The notes: generated by a model from the sequence alone, not told the origin. A stretch of DNA of 64,000 nucleotides from Rhodovulum sp. MB263 (GCF_002073975.1 NZ_CP020384.1:868001-932000); one strand, 5' to 3'; shown: positions 41,073-52,037, counted from the first letter of the stretch. A program made the numbers and translations.

Positions 41073-41440
41073 GCCCGTCGGAGGGCACGCTTCGGAAGAC
41101 GCATGGCCCCCCCTCGCTTCGGTTATTGCCGGGGCAGGGGCCGGTGCCATCCGCAGGACATGCGGAGGCGAGGCGGTTCGTTCCGGTCCCTGCGCCAGGG
41201 CCAGCGAATGGCGACGCCGCAGGACAGCCCCGGCTTCGGGATGGCATGTCCTGGCGAAGACCGATGCCGCGACCGGCGGAGACGACGCCCGGCAGGTGGA
41301 CGGGAACCGATCGCGGCTGGCCCCGATGCTTCAGCATAACGCAGACCCGGCGGGCCGGACAGGTCGGCGCGAGAGGACTTGTCAAACCGGCCCGGAATTG
41401 GTCTGAGCTTTGATGGGACAAACAGGAAGGGAGACGGGCC
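41073..41440. other. Intergenic region before malate synthase
   Basis: About 370 bases with no gene I can support. The last 20 bases supply the AGGAAGGGAGA ribosome site of the malate synthase gene. Confidence 0.5.
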
Positions 41441-43618
41441 GTGACGGAACGACGTGCAGGCGCGGGATATGTGGCGAAGGCCGGGCTCGAGGTTGCGGCA
41501 GATCTGGCGGCCTTTGTCGAAGAGGCGGCGCTGCCCGGGACCGGGATCTCGCCCGACAGGTTCTGGACCGGCTTCGCGGAGCTCCTGCACGATCTGACGC
41601 CGAAGAACCGCGCGCTTCTGGAAACGCGCGAGAAGCTGCAGCTTCAGATCGATGCCTGGCATCAGGCCCGCCGCGGCGCGCCGCACGATCACGAGGCCTA
41701 CAAGGCGTTTCTGGAAGAGATCGGCTATCTGCGGCCCGAGGGCGGGGATTTCGAGATCGAGACCGAGGGGCTCGACCCCGAGATCGCCTCGGTGCCGGGG
41801 CCGCAGCTGGTGGTGCCGATCACCAATGCCCGCTATGCGCTGAACGCGGCCAATGCGCGCTGGGGCAGCCTCTACGACGCGCTGTACGGCACCGATGCGA
41901 TGGGCGGGCCGGCCCCTGCGGGCGGTTACGACCGCGGCCGCGGCGCCCGCGTGGTGGCCCGGGCCCGGGTGTTTCTGGACGAGGCCTTCCCGGTCGCGGG
42001 CAGCAGCCATGCCGATGCCCGGCGCTATCACGTCCAGGGCGGCGCCCTGCTGATCGACGATCATCCGCTTGAGGATCCGTCGAAATTCGTCGGCTATCGC
42101 GGCCATCCGCGGGCGCCGGACGCGGTCTTGCTGAAGAACAACAACCTGCATGTCGAGCTGGTCTTCGACCGGACCCATCCGGTGGGGGCACGCGATCAGG
42201 CCGGGCTGGCCGATATCCGGCTGGAAAGTGCTGTTTCGGCGATCATGGATTGCGAGGATTCGGTGGCCTGCGTCGATGCCGCCGACAAGATTGTCGCCTA
42301 TCGCAACTGGCTCGGGCTGATGCGGGGCGACCTGACCACCGACTTCGTCAAGGGCGGCGCGCGGCTGACCCGGGCGCTGTCGCCCGATCTCGACTTTGTC
42401 GCCCCCGACGGCACGCCTAGCGCGCTCAAGGGGCGGGCGCTGATGCTGGTGCGCAATGTCGGCCATCTGATGACCAATCCCGCGATCCGCGACGGTGCGG
42501 GCCAGGAGGTCTTCGAGGGGCTGATGGACGCGGCCATCACCACGCTGATCGCCATGCATGACCTGACGAAGACCGGGGGCGCGCGGAACTCGGTCGCGGG
42601 CTCGATCTATGTGGTTAAGCCCAAGATGCACGGCCCCGACGAGGTCGCCTTCGCCGACGAGACCTTCACCCGGGTCGAAGCGATGCTGGGCCTGCCGCGC
42701 TATACCGTCAAGCTCGGCATCATGGACGAGGAGCGCCGCACCTCGGTCAATCTAAAGGAATGCATCCGCGCGGCGAAGCACCGGGTGGCCTTCATCAATA
42801 CGGGCTTCCTCGACCGCACCGGCGACGAGATCCATACCTCGATGGAGGCCGGGCCCTTCAGCCGCAAGGAATTCATCAAGCGCAAGTCCTGGATCACCGC
42901 CTACGAGAACCTCAATGTGGATATCGGGCTCGAATGCGGCCTGTCCGGCAAGGCCCAGATCGGCAAGGGTATGTGGGCGATGCCCGACCGGATGGCGGCG
43001 ATGCTGTCCTCGAAGATCGAGCATCCCAGAGCCGGTGCCACCTGCGCCTGGGTGCCGTCGCCCACGGCCGCGACGCTGCATGCGCTGCATTATCACCAGA
43101 TCGATGTCTTCGCGGTGCAGGCGGGCCTGAAGGCGGGCGGACGGCGCGCCCATGTCGACGGCATTCTCGAGATTCCGCTCGCGGCCTTCCGCAAATGGAC
43201 CCGTGCGCAGATCCTGCGCGAGGTCGAGAACAACGCGCAGGGCATCCTCGGCTATGTGGTGCGCTGGATCGACCAGGGCGTGGGCTGCTCCAAGGTGCCC
43301 GACATCAACGATATCGGCCTGATGGAGGATCGGGCCACCTGCCGGATCTCGGCCCAGCATATCGCCAACTGGCTGCATCATGGCGTGGTGACAGAAGACG
43401 AGGTGGCGGACGTGATGCGCCGCATGGCCGAGGTGGTCGACCGGCAGAATGCGGAGGATCCGGCCTATCTGCCGATGGCGCCGGAGTTCGGGGGCGTGGC
43501 CTTCCGCGCGGCCTGCGATCTGGTCTTCGAGGGCCGCAGGCAGCCTTCGGGCTATACCGAGCCGGTGCTGCATGCCCGGCGGCTGGAGCGCAAGGCCGAG
43601 ATTGCTGCGGAAGGCTGA
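41441..43618 (+). CDS. glcB: Malate synthase G
   Basis: A 725-residue enzyme condensing glyoxylate with acetyl-CoA to malate. The length and order of motifs match the G isoform: [20 protein letters not shown] near the N-terminus, [118 protein letters not shown] and [20 protein letters not shown]. The start is GTG with AGGAAGGGAGA upstream. It converges on an aminotransferase gene that can also consume or form glyoxylate. Confidence 0.95.
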   Translation: MTERRAGAGYVAKAGLEVAADLAAFVEEAALPGTGISPDRFWTGFAELLHDLTPKNRALLETREKLQLQIDAWHQARRGAPHDHEAYKAFLEEIGYLRPEGGDFEIETEGLDPEIASVPGPQLVVPITNARYALNAANARWGSLYDALYGTDAMGGPAPAGGYDRGRGARVVARARVFLDEAFPVAGSSHADARRYHVQGGALLIDDHPLEDPSKFVGYRGHPRAPDAVLLKNNNLHVELVFDRTHPVGARDQAGLADIRLESAVSAIMDCEDSVACVDAADKIVAYRNWLGLMRGDLTTDFVKGGARLTRALSPDLDFVAPDGTPSALKGRALMLVRNVGHLMTNPAIRDGAGQEVFEGLMDAAITTLIAMHDLTKTGGARNSVAGSIYVVKPKMHGPDEVAFADETFTRVEAMLGLPRYTVKLGIMDEERRTSVNLKECIRAAKHRVAFINTGFLDRTGDEIHTSMEAGPFSRKEFIKRKSWITAYENLNVDIGLECGLSGKAQIGKGMWAMPDRMAAMLSSKIEHPRAGATCAWVPSPTAATLHALHYHQIDVFAVQAGLKAGGRRAHVDGILEIPLAAFRKWTRAQILREVENNAQGILGYVVRWIDQGVGCSKVPDINDIGLMEDRATCRISAQHIANWLHHGVVTEDEVADVMRRMAEVVDRQNAEDPAYLPMAPEFGGVAFRAACDLVFEGRRQPSGYTEPVLHARRLERKAEIAAEG

Positions 43619-44042
43619 GGCAGATCCGCGACGCCGCGCCCGGTCGGGCGCGGCAGTTCATCCCCCGAGCGCCTCTTGAAACCCGCACGCACGGAGCGGA
43701 TGCGCCCGGGCCCGTTGCTGCGGGGCAGAAGATTTCCTGAAATCCAGACGGCACGTCGCACGTCCCGGGCAGGGCACCCCCGGCCGGCTATCCCACGGCT
43801 GACGCCGGGAGGCGCCGCGGCGCCTCCCTGAACTCGTTACGAACGGGCATTGCTTGTGATGGCCCAGAAGTAACGGCCCAATGTTACGGAATGATTGCCG
43901 GTGCCGGAGCGACGCAGGGGCAAAGCGCAGGCCGTGCTGCGCTTTCTCGACCGGCTCTGCCTTGCCCGGGGAAGGACGCTGTCACCGGGCAAGGCAGAGC
44001 CGGGCGGGGGAGGCCGGCCACGGGCCCCCGCCCGAGCCGGGG
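43619..44042. other. Convergent intergenic region with strong hairpin
   Basis: About 420 bases between the ends of glcB and the aminotransferase gene. The right part carries a perfect 19-bp inverted repeat (43951-44003) that probably ends transcription from both sides. The left part contains nothing recognisable. Confidence 0.5.
43951..44003. terminator. 19-bp perfect hairpin between convergent genes
   Basis: CCGGCTCTGCCTTGCCCGG and its exact reverse complement are separated by a 15-base loop, 40 bases from the aminotransferase stop. It lacks a long T-run, but the stability and convergent position make a bidirectional terminator likely. Confidence 0.65.
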
Positions 44043-45170
44043 TCAGACCACCCGTTCGACGACCGCCTGCAGCCGGGCCAGCGTGGCATCGGTATCCACG
44101 AGCTTGTCGATCCCGAAGAGACCGATCCGGAAGGTGCGGAACTCGGCGCCCTCGCCGACCTGCAGCGGCGTGCCCGAAGCGATCTGCATGCCCTCGGCGC
44201 GGAACCGGGCGCCCGACTGGATCTCGGGGTCGTCGGTATAGCAGACCACGACGCCCGGCGCGGCAAAGCCCGGGGCGGCGACCGAGGCGAAGCCATGTGC
44301 GGCCAGCATCTCGCGGACCTTCCGGCCCAGCTCGGCCTGCGCTGCCTTGGCGGCCTCGAAGCCCATCTCGCGGGTCTCGGCCATGGCGTCGCGCAGCCCG
44401 ATCAGCGCGTCGGTCGGCATGGTGGCATGATAGGCATGCCCGCCATCTTCATAGGCCTTCATGATCGCGCGCCATTTCTTCAGGTCCATGGCGAAGGAAT
44501 TCGAGGCGGTCTCGGCCAGCCGCTCGGCTGCGCGGGGCGACAGCATCACCATCCCGGCCGAGGGCGAGGCCGACCAGCCCTTCTGCGGCGCCGAGATCAG
44601 CACGTCGACGCCGGTTGCCTGCATGTCGACCCAGATGCAGCCCGAGGCGATGCAGTCGAGCACCATCAGCGCGCCGACCTCATGCGCAGCCGCCGCCATC
44701 GCGGCGATATAGTTGTCGGGCAGGATGATCCCTGCCGAGGTCTCGACATGGGGCGCGAAGACGACATCGGGACGGGTCTCGCGGATCTTCGCGACCACAT
44801 CCTCGATCGGTGCGGGCGCGAACGGCGCCTTGGCCGCATTGCCGGCGGGACGCGCCATCAGCACCTCGGTTTCGCCGGCGAAGCCGCCCGCCTCGAAGAT
44901 CTGTGTCCAGCGATAGGAGAACCAGCCGTTCCGGACGATCAGCGCGCGGCGCCCGGTGGCGAACTGGCGCGCGACGGATTCCATCGCGAAGGTGCCGCCG
45001 CCGGGCACCAGCGCGACCTCGGCCGCGCCATAGACCTCGCGCAGCATCTCCGAAATGTCGCGCATGGCGGTCTGGAACTTGGCCGACATGTGGTTCAGCG
45101 AGCGGTCGGTGAAAACGACGGAAAACTCGCTCAGACCGTCGGGATCGACATCGGGACGCAGGCCGGGCAT
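44043..45170 (-). CDS. Class V aminotransferase (alanine/serine-glyoxylate type)
   Basis: A 375-residue PLP enzyme of fold type I, class V. The PLP Lys is in DVLISAPQKGWSASPSAGMV, the Asp contacting the ring is in LMVLDCIASGCIWVDM, and VALVPGGGTFAMESVARQF binds the phosphate. The opening LNHMSAKFQTAMRDISEML is shared with serine/alanine-glyoxylate aminotransferases. It most likely transfers an amino group to glyoxylate or pyruvate, which suits its position facing malate synthase. The precise amino donor cannot be read from the sequence. Confidence 0.82.
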   Translation of the reverse strand: MPGLRPDVDPDGLSEFSVVFTDRSLNHMSAKFQTAMRDISEMLREVYGAAEVALVPGGGTFAMESVARQFATGRRALIVRNGWFSYRWTQIFEAGGFAGETEVLMARPAGNAAKAPFAPAPIEDVVAKIRETRPDVVFAPHVETSAGIILPDNYIAAMAAAAHEVGALMVLDCIASGCIWVDMQATGVDVLISAPQKGWSASPSAGMVMLSPRAAERLAETASNSFAMDLKKWRAIMKAYEDGGHAYHATMPTDALIGLRDAMAETREMGFEAAKAAQAELGRKVREMLAAHGFASVAAPGFAAPGVVVCYTDDPEIQSGARFRAEGMQIASGTPLQVGEGAEFRTFRIGLFGIDKLVDTDATLARLQAVVERVV

Positions 45171-45740
45171 CGGGCAGGACTCCTCTATGATTTCAGCTCT
45201 GACCTAGGCCCTTGACCGCCGGGATGCCAGAGAAAACCGGGTATGCACCGGGGAGGCATCGCTGCGCCCGCATCCGCCCGCGCGCGCCGCCGATCCGGCT
45301 GGGCCGGGGCGAGAACCCGCCTCGGGCAGGTCCGGCACCCGAGGGGTCCCGCGCGCCCACCGCCCGGCCGAGGGGGCTGTCGAGAAGGCCGATCCTGCTG
45401 CGCGAGCGCTTCCCCGCCTGACATCCACGCCCGGCTCGGCCCGGCCGCGTTGCCCAGGCCGAGCCCGCGCGCAAGCTGGTCCTGTCGTGGATTGCGCCGG
45501 ACGGGGCGCGGCGGTTGCGTTCGGGCCCCGGCCGAGACCGTGCACCCCCGCTTCCGGCGCCCGGGGCGCGAAGAGGGGCGGCAAGATCAGGATCTGCTTC
45601 CGGCGCTCGGGTTAGGCCCGTCGCGATCCTGACAAGCCCTCCCGGGCCGGACCCTGGCGTGCTTTCCCGGACGCCCATTGCGGTGGATATCGGGCGGCGG
45701 ATATCGGGTGGCGCATGGTCCCCGGCGATCCGCCGGGGTG
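45171..45740. other. Intergenic region between aminotransferase and sensor kinase
   Basis: About 570 very GC-rich bases with only Arg/Pro/Gly-rich frames. It must contain the promoter of the minus-strand aminotransferase gene at its left end. Nothing else is seen. Confidence 0.5.
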
Positions 45741-47144
45741 TCATCCGGCGGGTGCGGCTTCTGCCCGCGGCGAGGTGTTCCATGTCAATGGCAGGATTGC
45801 CGAAAGCCGGGTGCCGCCGCCCCGCCGGCGCCCCAGTTCGAGCGTGCCGCCCAGCGCGCGCACGCGGTCGCGCATCGCCGTGAGCCCGCGCCCCTCGACC
45901 GTGCGGTCGGGAAGGCCCACCCCGTCATCCTCGACCGTGAGACACAGGGCCTTTGGCTGGCCCGGCAGGTCTTCTGGTCGCACTTCGACCCGCAGCCTGT
46001 CGGGCCTTCCGTGGCGCAGGGCGTTGGTCACGCCCTCCTGCACGAAGCTATAAGCGGTCAGATCGACGATCTCCTCGGTCTCGGGAAGGCGGTCGGGCAG
46101 CTCGATCGTCCAGTCGAGATTGCCATGGGTGCTGCGGAACCCGTCGAGCATGTCGCCGAGCGCCTCGAGCAGCGGCAACTGGCCCAGTGTCATCGGGCGG
46201 AGCGTGGTCAGCAGCCGGGTATTGGCGGTGTGGATCTGATCGACGATGGCCGACAGGGTGGCGGCCTCGCGCTGCAATGCCGTATCGCCGGCCCGTGCCG
46301 CGGCGCGCTGGATGGCGCCCGCCTTGACCTTCAGGTCGAACAGGCAGGGGCCGAACTCGTCCTGCAGTTCCATCGCGATGGTCCGGCGTTCGTGATCGCC
46401 GAGCTCGACGATCTTGCGCGCAAGTGCTGCGCGGTCGGCCTCGCTTGCCTCGAGGTTGTCGGCGAGGGCGTTGAACCCGTCCGCCAGGGGTCGGAAGTCC
46501 GGGGTCGGTACCTCCGGAAGCCGGGTGTGCAGCGCCCCGCCGCGCAGCGCGCCGAGCCCGTCGCGCAGCCTGTCGAGCGGGCCGAGCGCGCGCCGGATCA
46601 GAAGAACCAGCAAGACCCCTGTCAGGCCGAAGCCGAGCGCCAGCGCCCAGAGCAGTGCCGCGGCATCCTCCCAGACCTCGTCGATCTCGTCCTCTGGCGC
46701 CGTTGCGATCGAGACGGTGCCGTAATCGGTGCCATCGGCCAGCACCGACATCCGGGTCTCGCGGTTCGCGGGCATCACCAGATCGCGGAACCAGCCCGGC
46801 GCGCGGCGGCGGTGGGGGGCGGTCTCGTGCGCCAGGCGGCTTTCGGCCCGTATCACCGGCAGGGCGCCGGTTCGCGCGTCGGTCAGCCCGATGCGCACAT
46901 GGCGCGGCTCGATCAGGGTCTCGGAAAGCTCGGCCATCACCTGTTCGGGCGGGCGATTGCGCAGCGCCGCGCCCATCGCCGCGATCACCTGCGCCCGGGC
47001 GCCGGCTTCGGCCGCCGCCATCTCGACCTCGACCGCTTCGCGCGCATTGTGGAACAGCACCAGCGCCGCCAGCGCCAGTGCGGCCAGCTGCATCAGTCCC
47101 ACACACAGAACGACCTGCCAGCTCAGGTGGAGGCGTGACATCAT
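45741..47144 (-). CDS. Sensor histidine kinase-like protein with Gln at the phosphoacceptor position
   Basis: A 467-residue membrane protein. One N-terminal helix (VVLCVGLMQLAALALAALVL), a periplasmic LapD/MoxY-type region and a second helix (ALLWALALGFGLTGVLLVLL) are followed by a HAMP segment and a HisKA_3 dimerisation region. The usual ER..IA.ELHDE motif reads ERRTIAMELQDEFGPCLFD, so residue 261 is Gln where the phosphorylated His is expected. The ATPase part looks complete: FVQEGVTNALRHG (N box), VEDDGVGLPD (G1) and GRGLTAMRDRVRALGG (G2). No response regulator is next to it. It may have lost kinase activity or act as a partner. Confidence 0.8.
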   Translation of the reverse strand: MMSRLHLSWQVVLCVGLMQLAALALAALVLFHNAREAVEVEMAAAEAGARAQVIAAMGAALRNRPPEQVMAELSETLIEPRHVRIGLTDARTGALPVIRAESRLAHETAPHRRRAPGWFRDLVMPANRETRMSVLADGTDYGTVSIATAPEDEIDEVWEDAAALLWALALGFGLTGVLLVLLIRRALGPLDRLRDGLGALRGGALHTRLPEVPTPDFRPLADGFNALADNLEASEADRAALARKIVELGDHERRTIAMELQDEFGPCLFDLKVKAGAIQRAAARAGDTALQREAATLSAIVDQIHTANTRLLTTLRPMTLGQLPLLEALGDMLDGFRSTHGNLDWTIELPDRLPETEEIVDLTAYSFVQEGVTNALRHGRPDRLRVEVRPEDLPGQPKALCLTVEDDGVGLPDRTVEGRGLTAMRDRVRALGGTLELGRRRGGGTRLSAILPLTWNTSPRAEAAPAG

Positions 47145-47791
47145 TCAATATCCTCCAGATTGTTTCGAGGATAGCCCGGCGCGGCCTCCGGGTCGATTGC
47201 TCAAAAGTCGGAGCCAGACGGCCCAAAGACGCAGTGGCCGGGTCCTTTCGGCCGGAAATGGCCGAAATGGCGGGTCCGGCAAGTCAGCGAGAGGGGGGAG
47301 GAGGCGAGAGGCGACGTAAGGGCCCGCGTGCCGGGACATCGGGCCTGCCTTCGGCGGACAGGGGCACCGCCCGGCTCCGATGCCCCGGGGCTGGCGTCTT
47401 GCATGGCCGTGGCGACCTCTTTTCCGCCCTTGGCCAAGGAAGAGCGATTGCGCAGCTCTTATGTCCCTGTCGCGCCTCGATCTGCCGGTGCCCGATTCCG
47501 GGGGGCGGAGGGCCGGGGGGCCAGTTTCGGGTCGCCATGAGGCTGTTCTCCGCGCGTACCGGGCTCCGGGCGGGCCGGTCCCGCGCCGACAGAGGCGCCG
47601 AGCCAGGTTATGTCATGGACGCAATGGATCTTGTGGAGAGAAAGGACCGGCCGGTCCCTGTGGCGCTCCCGTGCCAGGTGCCGGTTGTGCCCCGGGCTCT
47701 GCCCGCGCCCGTGCGGCGTGTCAGCGAGAGCGGCAGGGTGACCTCATCCCTCCCGACATCAAGAGGCTCGGGCGGTGGCCCATAGAGATGC
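47145..47791. other. Intergenic region between sensor kinase and IS481 remnant
   Basis: About 650 bases. It contains the minus-strand promoter region of the kinase gene at its left end. All frames appear non-coding. Confidence 0.45.
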
Positions 47792-48290
47792 CATCGCGTC
47801 ACGGATACCCGCAGTGGCTGCCTCAACCGAGGCGCGGGCTGCGACTTTGTCCATGTCACGGTCGATGACGCGACCCGGCTGCTCTCTGTCGTGGTGCTGG
47901 CGGACGAGGTCAGGGCCACGACCACCGCATTCCTGCTACGTGCCCTGCGCCGGTTCCGGATCAAGGCATCAAAGGCGAACCTGTGATGAGCGACAACGGC
48001 AGAGCCCGGCACGCACACCGTTTCCGCAAGGCGTTGCGTTGGCTGCATATCCGCCAAATCCAAAGGCCGCGCGGGTTCGCCGGGAAAACGATCCACCAGA
48101 TCGTTTTCCCGGCCGGTTCACTCCAGACCCTTCTGCGCGAATGGGCCCATGGGCTTGCGCGCCCGTCTTCGGTGGCACGCAATGCCGGCCTGCCGCGCTG
48201 GCTTGACTGGTTCAATCGCTCAGGGCCGCATTCAGCGCTCAACGGCCCCGCCGCCGCTTGCGCTGGTGAACACCCTCATGAGGAAGCACC
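47792..48290 (+). pseudogene. IS481-family transposase remnant
   Basis: Fragments in different frames match the catalytic domain of IS481 transposases: HVTVDDATRLLSVVVLADEV, AFLLRALRRFRIK, then MSDNGRARHAHRFRKALRWL, then SLQTLLREWAHGLARPSSV and LPRWLDWFNRSGPHSALNG. At least two frameshifts and missing segments (the region after HIRQIQ is replaced) inactivate it. The N-terminal helix-turn-helix part and recognisable ends are absent. Confidence 0.75.
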
Positions 48291-48447
48291 GCGCACTGGC
48301 CGTGCCGGTCGAGAAGCAGAGGGGATCGAGCCCGCCGATGGGCAGGTCCGGGGAAAACGGAGCTTTGCGCTCGGCGACATGTCCCGCGCCGATGGCCAAT
48401 GGGATCATCGGGCGTCGCAAGGGCCGCGCTTGCCCTTCGGTGCCGAC

Positions 48448-49653
48448 TCAGCGCAGCCGGGCCAGCAGCGGACGAGAGGCTTTGCCGGTAACTGTCAGCC
48501 GGTTCCGCGCCTCATAGCGCCGGATCGCCTCTTCGGTCTTCGGACCGATCACCCCGTCGGTTCCCTCTGTGTCGTAGCCCGCCTCGGTCAGGCGGCGCTG
48601 CAGCTCCTTGCGGTCCTCCAGCGTCAGGCCGGTCGCATCCGGCGGGAAGGCCTTCGAAAGCGGCGGCCCGCCGGCCAGCCGGTCGGAGAGATGGCCGATG
48701 CCGATGCCGTAACTGACGGCGTTGTTGTAGCGCAGGATGACGTCGAAATTCGCGAAAAGGGCAAAGGCGGGGCCCTGCCGACCGGCCGGGGCCAGGAGGG
48801 CAGTGGCGCCCGCGCGGGGCAGTGGCCGGCCGTCGCTGCGCGTCACACCCAGGGCCGACCAGGCGGCTGCGTCCTGCCGGCGCCCGCGCCCGGTCCGGGC
48901 CAGATCGAGCGTGTCGGGCAGGCGCACCTCCATCCCCCAGGGCTGGCCGGCGCGCCAGCCCGAGCGCTGCAGATAGGCCGCCGTCGAGGCCAGCGCGTCG
49001 GTCGGGTCGTCGGACCAGATGTCGCGCCGCCCGTCGCCGTCGAAATCGACCGCATAGGCCAGATAGGAGGTCGGGATGAACTGGGTATGGCCCATCGCGC
49101 CCGCCCAGCTGCCGGTCATCCGGGCGGGGGTGATGTCGCCCCGGTCGAGGATCTTCAGCGCCGCGATCAGCTGACCCTCGAAGAAGCTGCCGCGACGGCC
49201 GTCATAGGCCAGCGTCGCCAGCGCCGAGACCACCGGAATGTCGCCCCGGCGCGCGCCATAGCGGCTTTCCAGCCCCCAGATCGCGGTCACGACCGGCGCC
49301 GCGACACCGTAGCGCGCCTCGATCTCGGCAAGGCGCCGGGCATGGCGGGCCAGCATCGCCCGGCCGGTCGCGACACGTTCGTCCGAGGCGGCGATGGCCA
49401 GGTAATCCTCGAGGCTGCGGGTGAATTCGGTCTGGTTGCGGTCCTTCTCGATCACTCCGGGAAGATAGTCCGCGCGGCCGAGCGCCCGGTCGAGCGTGGC
49501 GGGGGTGATACCCGCGGCCGCCGCGCGCGGCCGGAAGCTGCGGCGCCAGGCCTCGAAGCCGGGATTGGCGACAGGCCGCAGTGCCCCGCCGTTACAGGCC
49601 GAAAGCGCCGAGGCGGCGAGAGCCATGAGAAGCGGGCGTCTTGCGATGGTCAT
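48448..49653 (-). CDS. Lytic murein transglycosylase (MltB family) with peptidoglycan-binding domain
   Basis: A 401-residue lipoprotein or secreted enzyme that cleaves peptidoglycan to 1,6-anhydro products. The signal (RRPLLMALAASALSACNGG, lipobox LSAC) suggests outer-membrane anchoring. The SLT_2/MltB domain has VVTAIWGLESRYGARRGDIP with the catalytic Glu, then GSWAGAMGHTQFIPTSYLAY and YAVDFDGDGRRDIWSDDPTD. The C-terminal ~60 residues (LTLEDRKELQRRLTEAGYD, then GVIGPKTEEAIRRYEARNRL) are a PG_binding_1 domain. It is a single gene facing away from the ABC remnant. Confidence 0.9.
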   Translation of the reverse strand: MTIARRPLLMALAASALSACNGGALRPVANPGFEAWRRSFRPRAAAAGITPATLDRALGRADYLPGVIEKDRNQTEFTRSLEDYLAIAASDERVATGRAMLARHARRLAEIEARYGVAAPVVTAIWGLESRYGARRGDIPVVSALATLAYDGRRGSFFEGQLIAALKILDRGDITPARMTGSWAGAMGHTQFIPTSYLAYAVDFDGDGRRDIWSDDPTDALASTAAYLQRSGWRAGQPWGMEVRLPDTLDLARTGRGRRQDAAAWSALGVTRSDGRPLPRAGATALLAPAGRQGPAFALFANFDVILRYNNAVSYGIGIGHLSDRLAGGPPLSKAFPPDATGLTLEDRKELQRRLTEAGYDTEGTDGVIGPKTEEAIRRYEARNRLTVTGKASRPLLARLR

Positions 49654-49903
49654 CGTCGGGGCCTTCCTTTCCGCGCGTTCCGTTCCGGGGTCTGGATAGC
49701 GGGGCCGGGACGCCGCGCCTAGGGGCAGCCCTGTCCTTGCCGCGTTGCCGGGCGGGAGCCCGCCGAACGGCGCCCGGCGCGGCTTCGGCGGAAAGGCCGT
49801 GCCGTGGCAGATGGCATATGGCTGTCACATGAAGGGTGCAACGGCGTCGCGAATGGCCGCTGATCCTGCGGTCGGCTCCTTTCGATCTGTCAGGAGATAC
49901 GAG

Positions 49904-50891
49904 ATGACAATGACGCTGTCCTCCCTGTCCCGCCGTGCCGTGCTGGCAAGCGGTGCCGCCATGCTGGCCGCGACCCTGATCGCGTGCCGGGCCCCGGCCT
50001 CGTCGGGCGAGGTCAAGGTCTTCGCCTGGGGCGACTATTTCCGGACCGGCGAGATCCTCGAGGTCTTCACCGGGGCGACCGGCATCAAGGTCAATCTCTC
50101 GACCTATGGCTCGAACGACGAAGCGACCGCGAAGCTGCGCAGCGCGGGCGGCAGGGGCTTCGACATCCTGTTCCCCTCGGTCGACCGCCGGCCCGATTAC
50201 GACGACGGCAACCTGCTGGACGAGATCGACGGGTCCAAGCTGAAGGTCGAGCGGGTCCAGTCCGCGCTCTGGTGCTCGTCGCTGCAACTGGGGGGTAGCG
50301 CATCGCGGCAGGCGCTATCTGGTGCCTTTCGACGGGGGCACCGAGGGCATCACCTGGGATGCCAGCCTGCATGACATCGCCCCGGGCGCGCTGTCCTATG
50401 GCCATCTCTGGGCCGGGGGGCTCGACCGTCAGGTCGCGCTGCGACAGAAATCGGTGCTGACCAGCCTTCCTATCTGTCTCGACGCCATCGGTGAGGTGCG
50501 CTCGAACCGGGCGATGGACATCTAAGCCTCGGAAGCGGAAAACCGCCGTGTCTTCGATGCCTGCATCACCTTCGTGAAAAGCACCGCGGCAATATCGGCG
50601 CGTTCTGGAGCAATGCCACCGAAGCCACCGCCGCCATTCCCTCGGGCGCTGAAAATGTCGACCAGGTCTATGAATCCCTCAATTCCCTGCTGACGCCCGG
50701 GATCGGCGGCATGTTCTCGCATGCCGCCGGTTGCAATTCGGCCGCCCTGGCACATGACCGAGGCCAGGAAGGAGGCCTTCACCTTCGCCTATCAGGGCGA
50801 TGCCATCAACAATCTCTGGTGGTGGCCGATGTTCACGCCCTGGATCTCGCCGCTGCGCGAGGAATATACCGAAAAGCTCACCAACGTCTGA
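49904..50891 (+). pseudogene. Spermidine/putrescine-type ABC solute-binding protein, degenerate
   Basis: PotD/PotF-like proteins bind polyamines in the periplasm. The frame starts with a Tat-like lipoprotein signal (SRRAVLASGAAMLAATLIAC) and EVKVFAWGDYFRTGEILEVF. It shifts near 50295, continues as VPFDGGTEGITWDASLHDIA in another frame, then stops in frame at 50523 (AMDI-stop). Later pieces in further frames (NRRVFDACITFV, GNIGAFWSNATEATAAI-like, EAFTFAYQGDAINNLWWWPM) show where the rest was. Several lesions make it non-functional. Confidence 0.8.
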
Positions 50892-50955
50892 CCGGCCGGC
50901 CTGACGCGCGGGGGGCTCCGGCCGCCCGCGCCTGCCCTTTTCCGGACCTGCCCCC

Positions 50956-51973
50956 ATGACCTCACCCTCCCGCGGAATGTATGTCGCGCTTGTCGGGGCG
51001 GCGGTGCGCTTTGGCAGCTTCCGGGCCGTCCATCCCACCGATCTGGCCATCGAGGCGGGCGCCTTCTTCCCGATCCTCGGGCCTTCAGGCTGCAGCAAGA
51101 TCACGATCCTGCGCCTGCTGTCGGGCTTTCTCGAGCCGTCCGCGGGCGAGGTGCGGATCGGTGGACAACCGATGGCCGGGATCGGCCCGTCCGACCGCTC
51201 TGATCTTCCAGAACCTCGCCTTGTTTCCGCTGATGCCGGTCTGGGAGAACGTGGCCTTCGGGCTCGAGATGGGGGGCTGGAGCCGTCGCCGCCGTCGCGA
51301 CCGGGCCTTCGAGCTCCTGGACATGGTCGCGCTGGGCGGGCAGGGCGACAAGCTGCCCGCCGAGCTGTCGGGCGGGCAGCGCCAGCGCGTCGCCATCGCC
51401 CGCGCGCTGGCGGTGGAGCCGGCGGTGCTGTTGCTGGACGAGCCGCCTTCCGCGCTCGATCTCAAGCTGCGTCAGCACATGCGGGCCGAGCTCAAGCAGC
51501 TCCAGGTCGCGACCGGCATCACCTTCGTCTACATCACCCATAATCAGGGCGAGGCGCTGACCATGTCGGACCGGGTCGCGGTGATGCCCCATGGCCGGAT
51601 CGTGCAGGTCGGCAGTGCCGACGACATCTATGACCGTCCCGCCACCGCCTTCGTCGCCACCTTCGTCGGCAAGATGAACCGTCTGTCCGGACGGATCGAA
51701 GCCGTCGCCCGCGACCGCGCCCGGATCGCGACCGCGGGCGGCAGCTTCCTGGCGCAGAACCCGTGCGGGCTGGCCCCGGGCGTCGAGACGGTGCTGTTCC
51801 TGCGGTCCGAACGCCTTCATCTGCTGGGTCCGGGCGAGGCTGCGGCCAATACCCTCGGGGGCCGTCTTGCGCGCCGCGACAAGGAGGGCGCCTTCTCGAC
51901 CCTGATCGTCGAGACCCCGGCCGGGGCCCTGACCGTGCAGCGGGTCAATTCGGGCGCCGGAGACCTGCCATAG
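50956..51973 (+). pseudogene. Polyamine-type ABC transporter ATPase (PotA-like), degenerate
   Basis: The N-terminal part ([20 protein letters not shown]) carries a damaged Walker [10 protein letters not shown] instead of GPSGCGKTT. The frame changes near 51190-51200, after which [20 protein letters not shown], the signature [15 protein letters not shown] and Walker [17 protein letters not shown] follow in the new frame. A TOBE-like C-terminus is present. With both a mutated P-loop and a frameshift, it cannot power transport. Confidence 0.82.
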
Positions 51974-52037
51974 GGGCCGCTTCGTCTCGGCTTTTCCGAA
52001 GCGGCGGGGGTGATCCTGCCCGGGGGCGGAACGGCCG

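Noticed and set aside
38373-41150. Very long open frame on the minus strand opposite the proton ATPase gene
   Set aside because: It is the antisense of a fully recognisable P-type ATPase, with Arg/Gly/His-rich composition and no domain pattern; high GC makes such frames common.
47983-49722. Long plus-strand frame covering the IS481 remnant and the transglycosylase gene
   Set aside because: Its first part is one piece of the broken transposase; the rest is antisense to a complete lytic transglycosylase.
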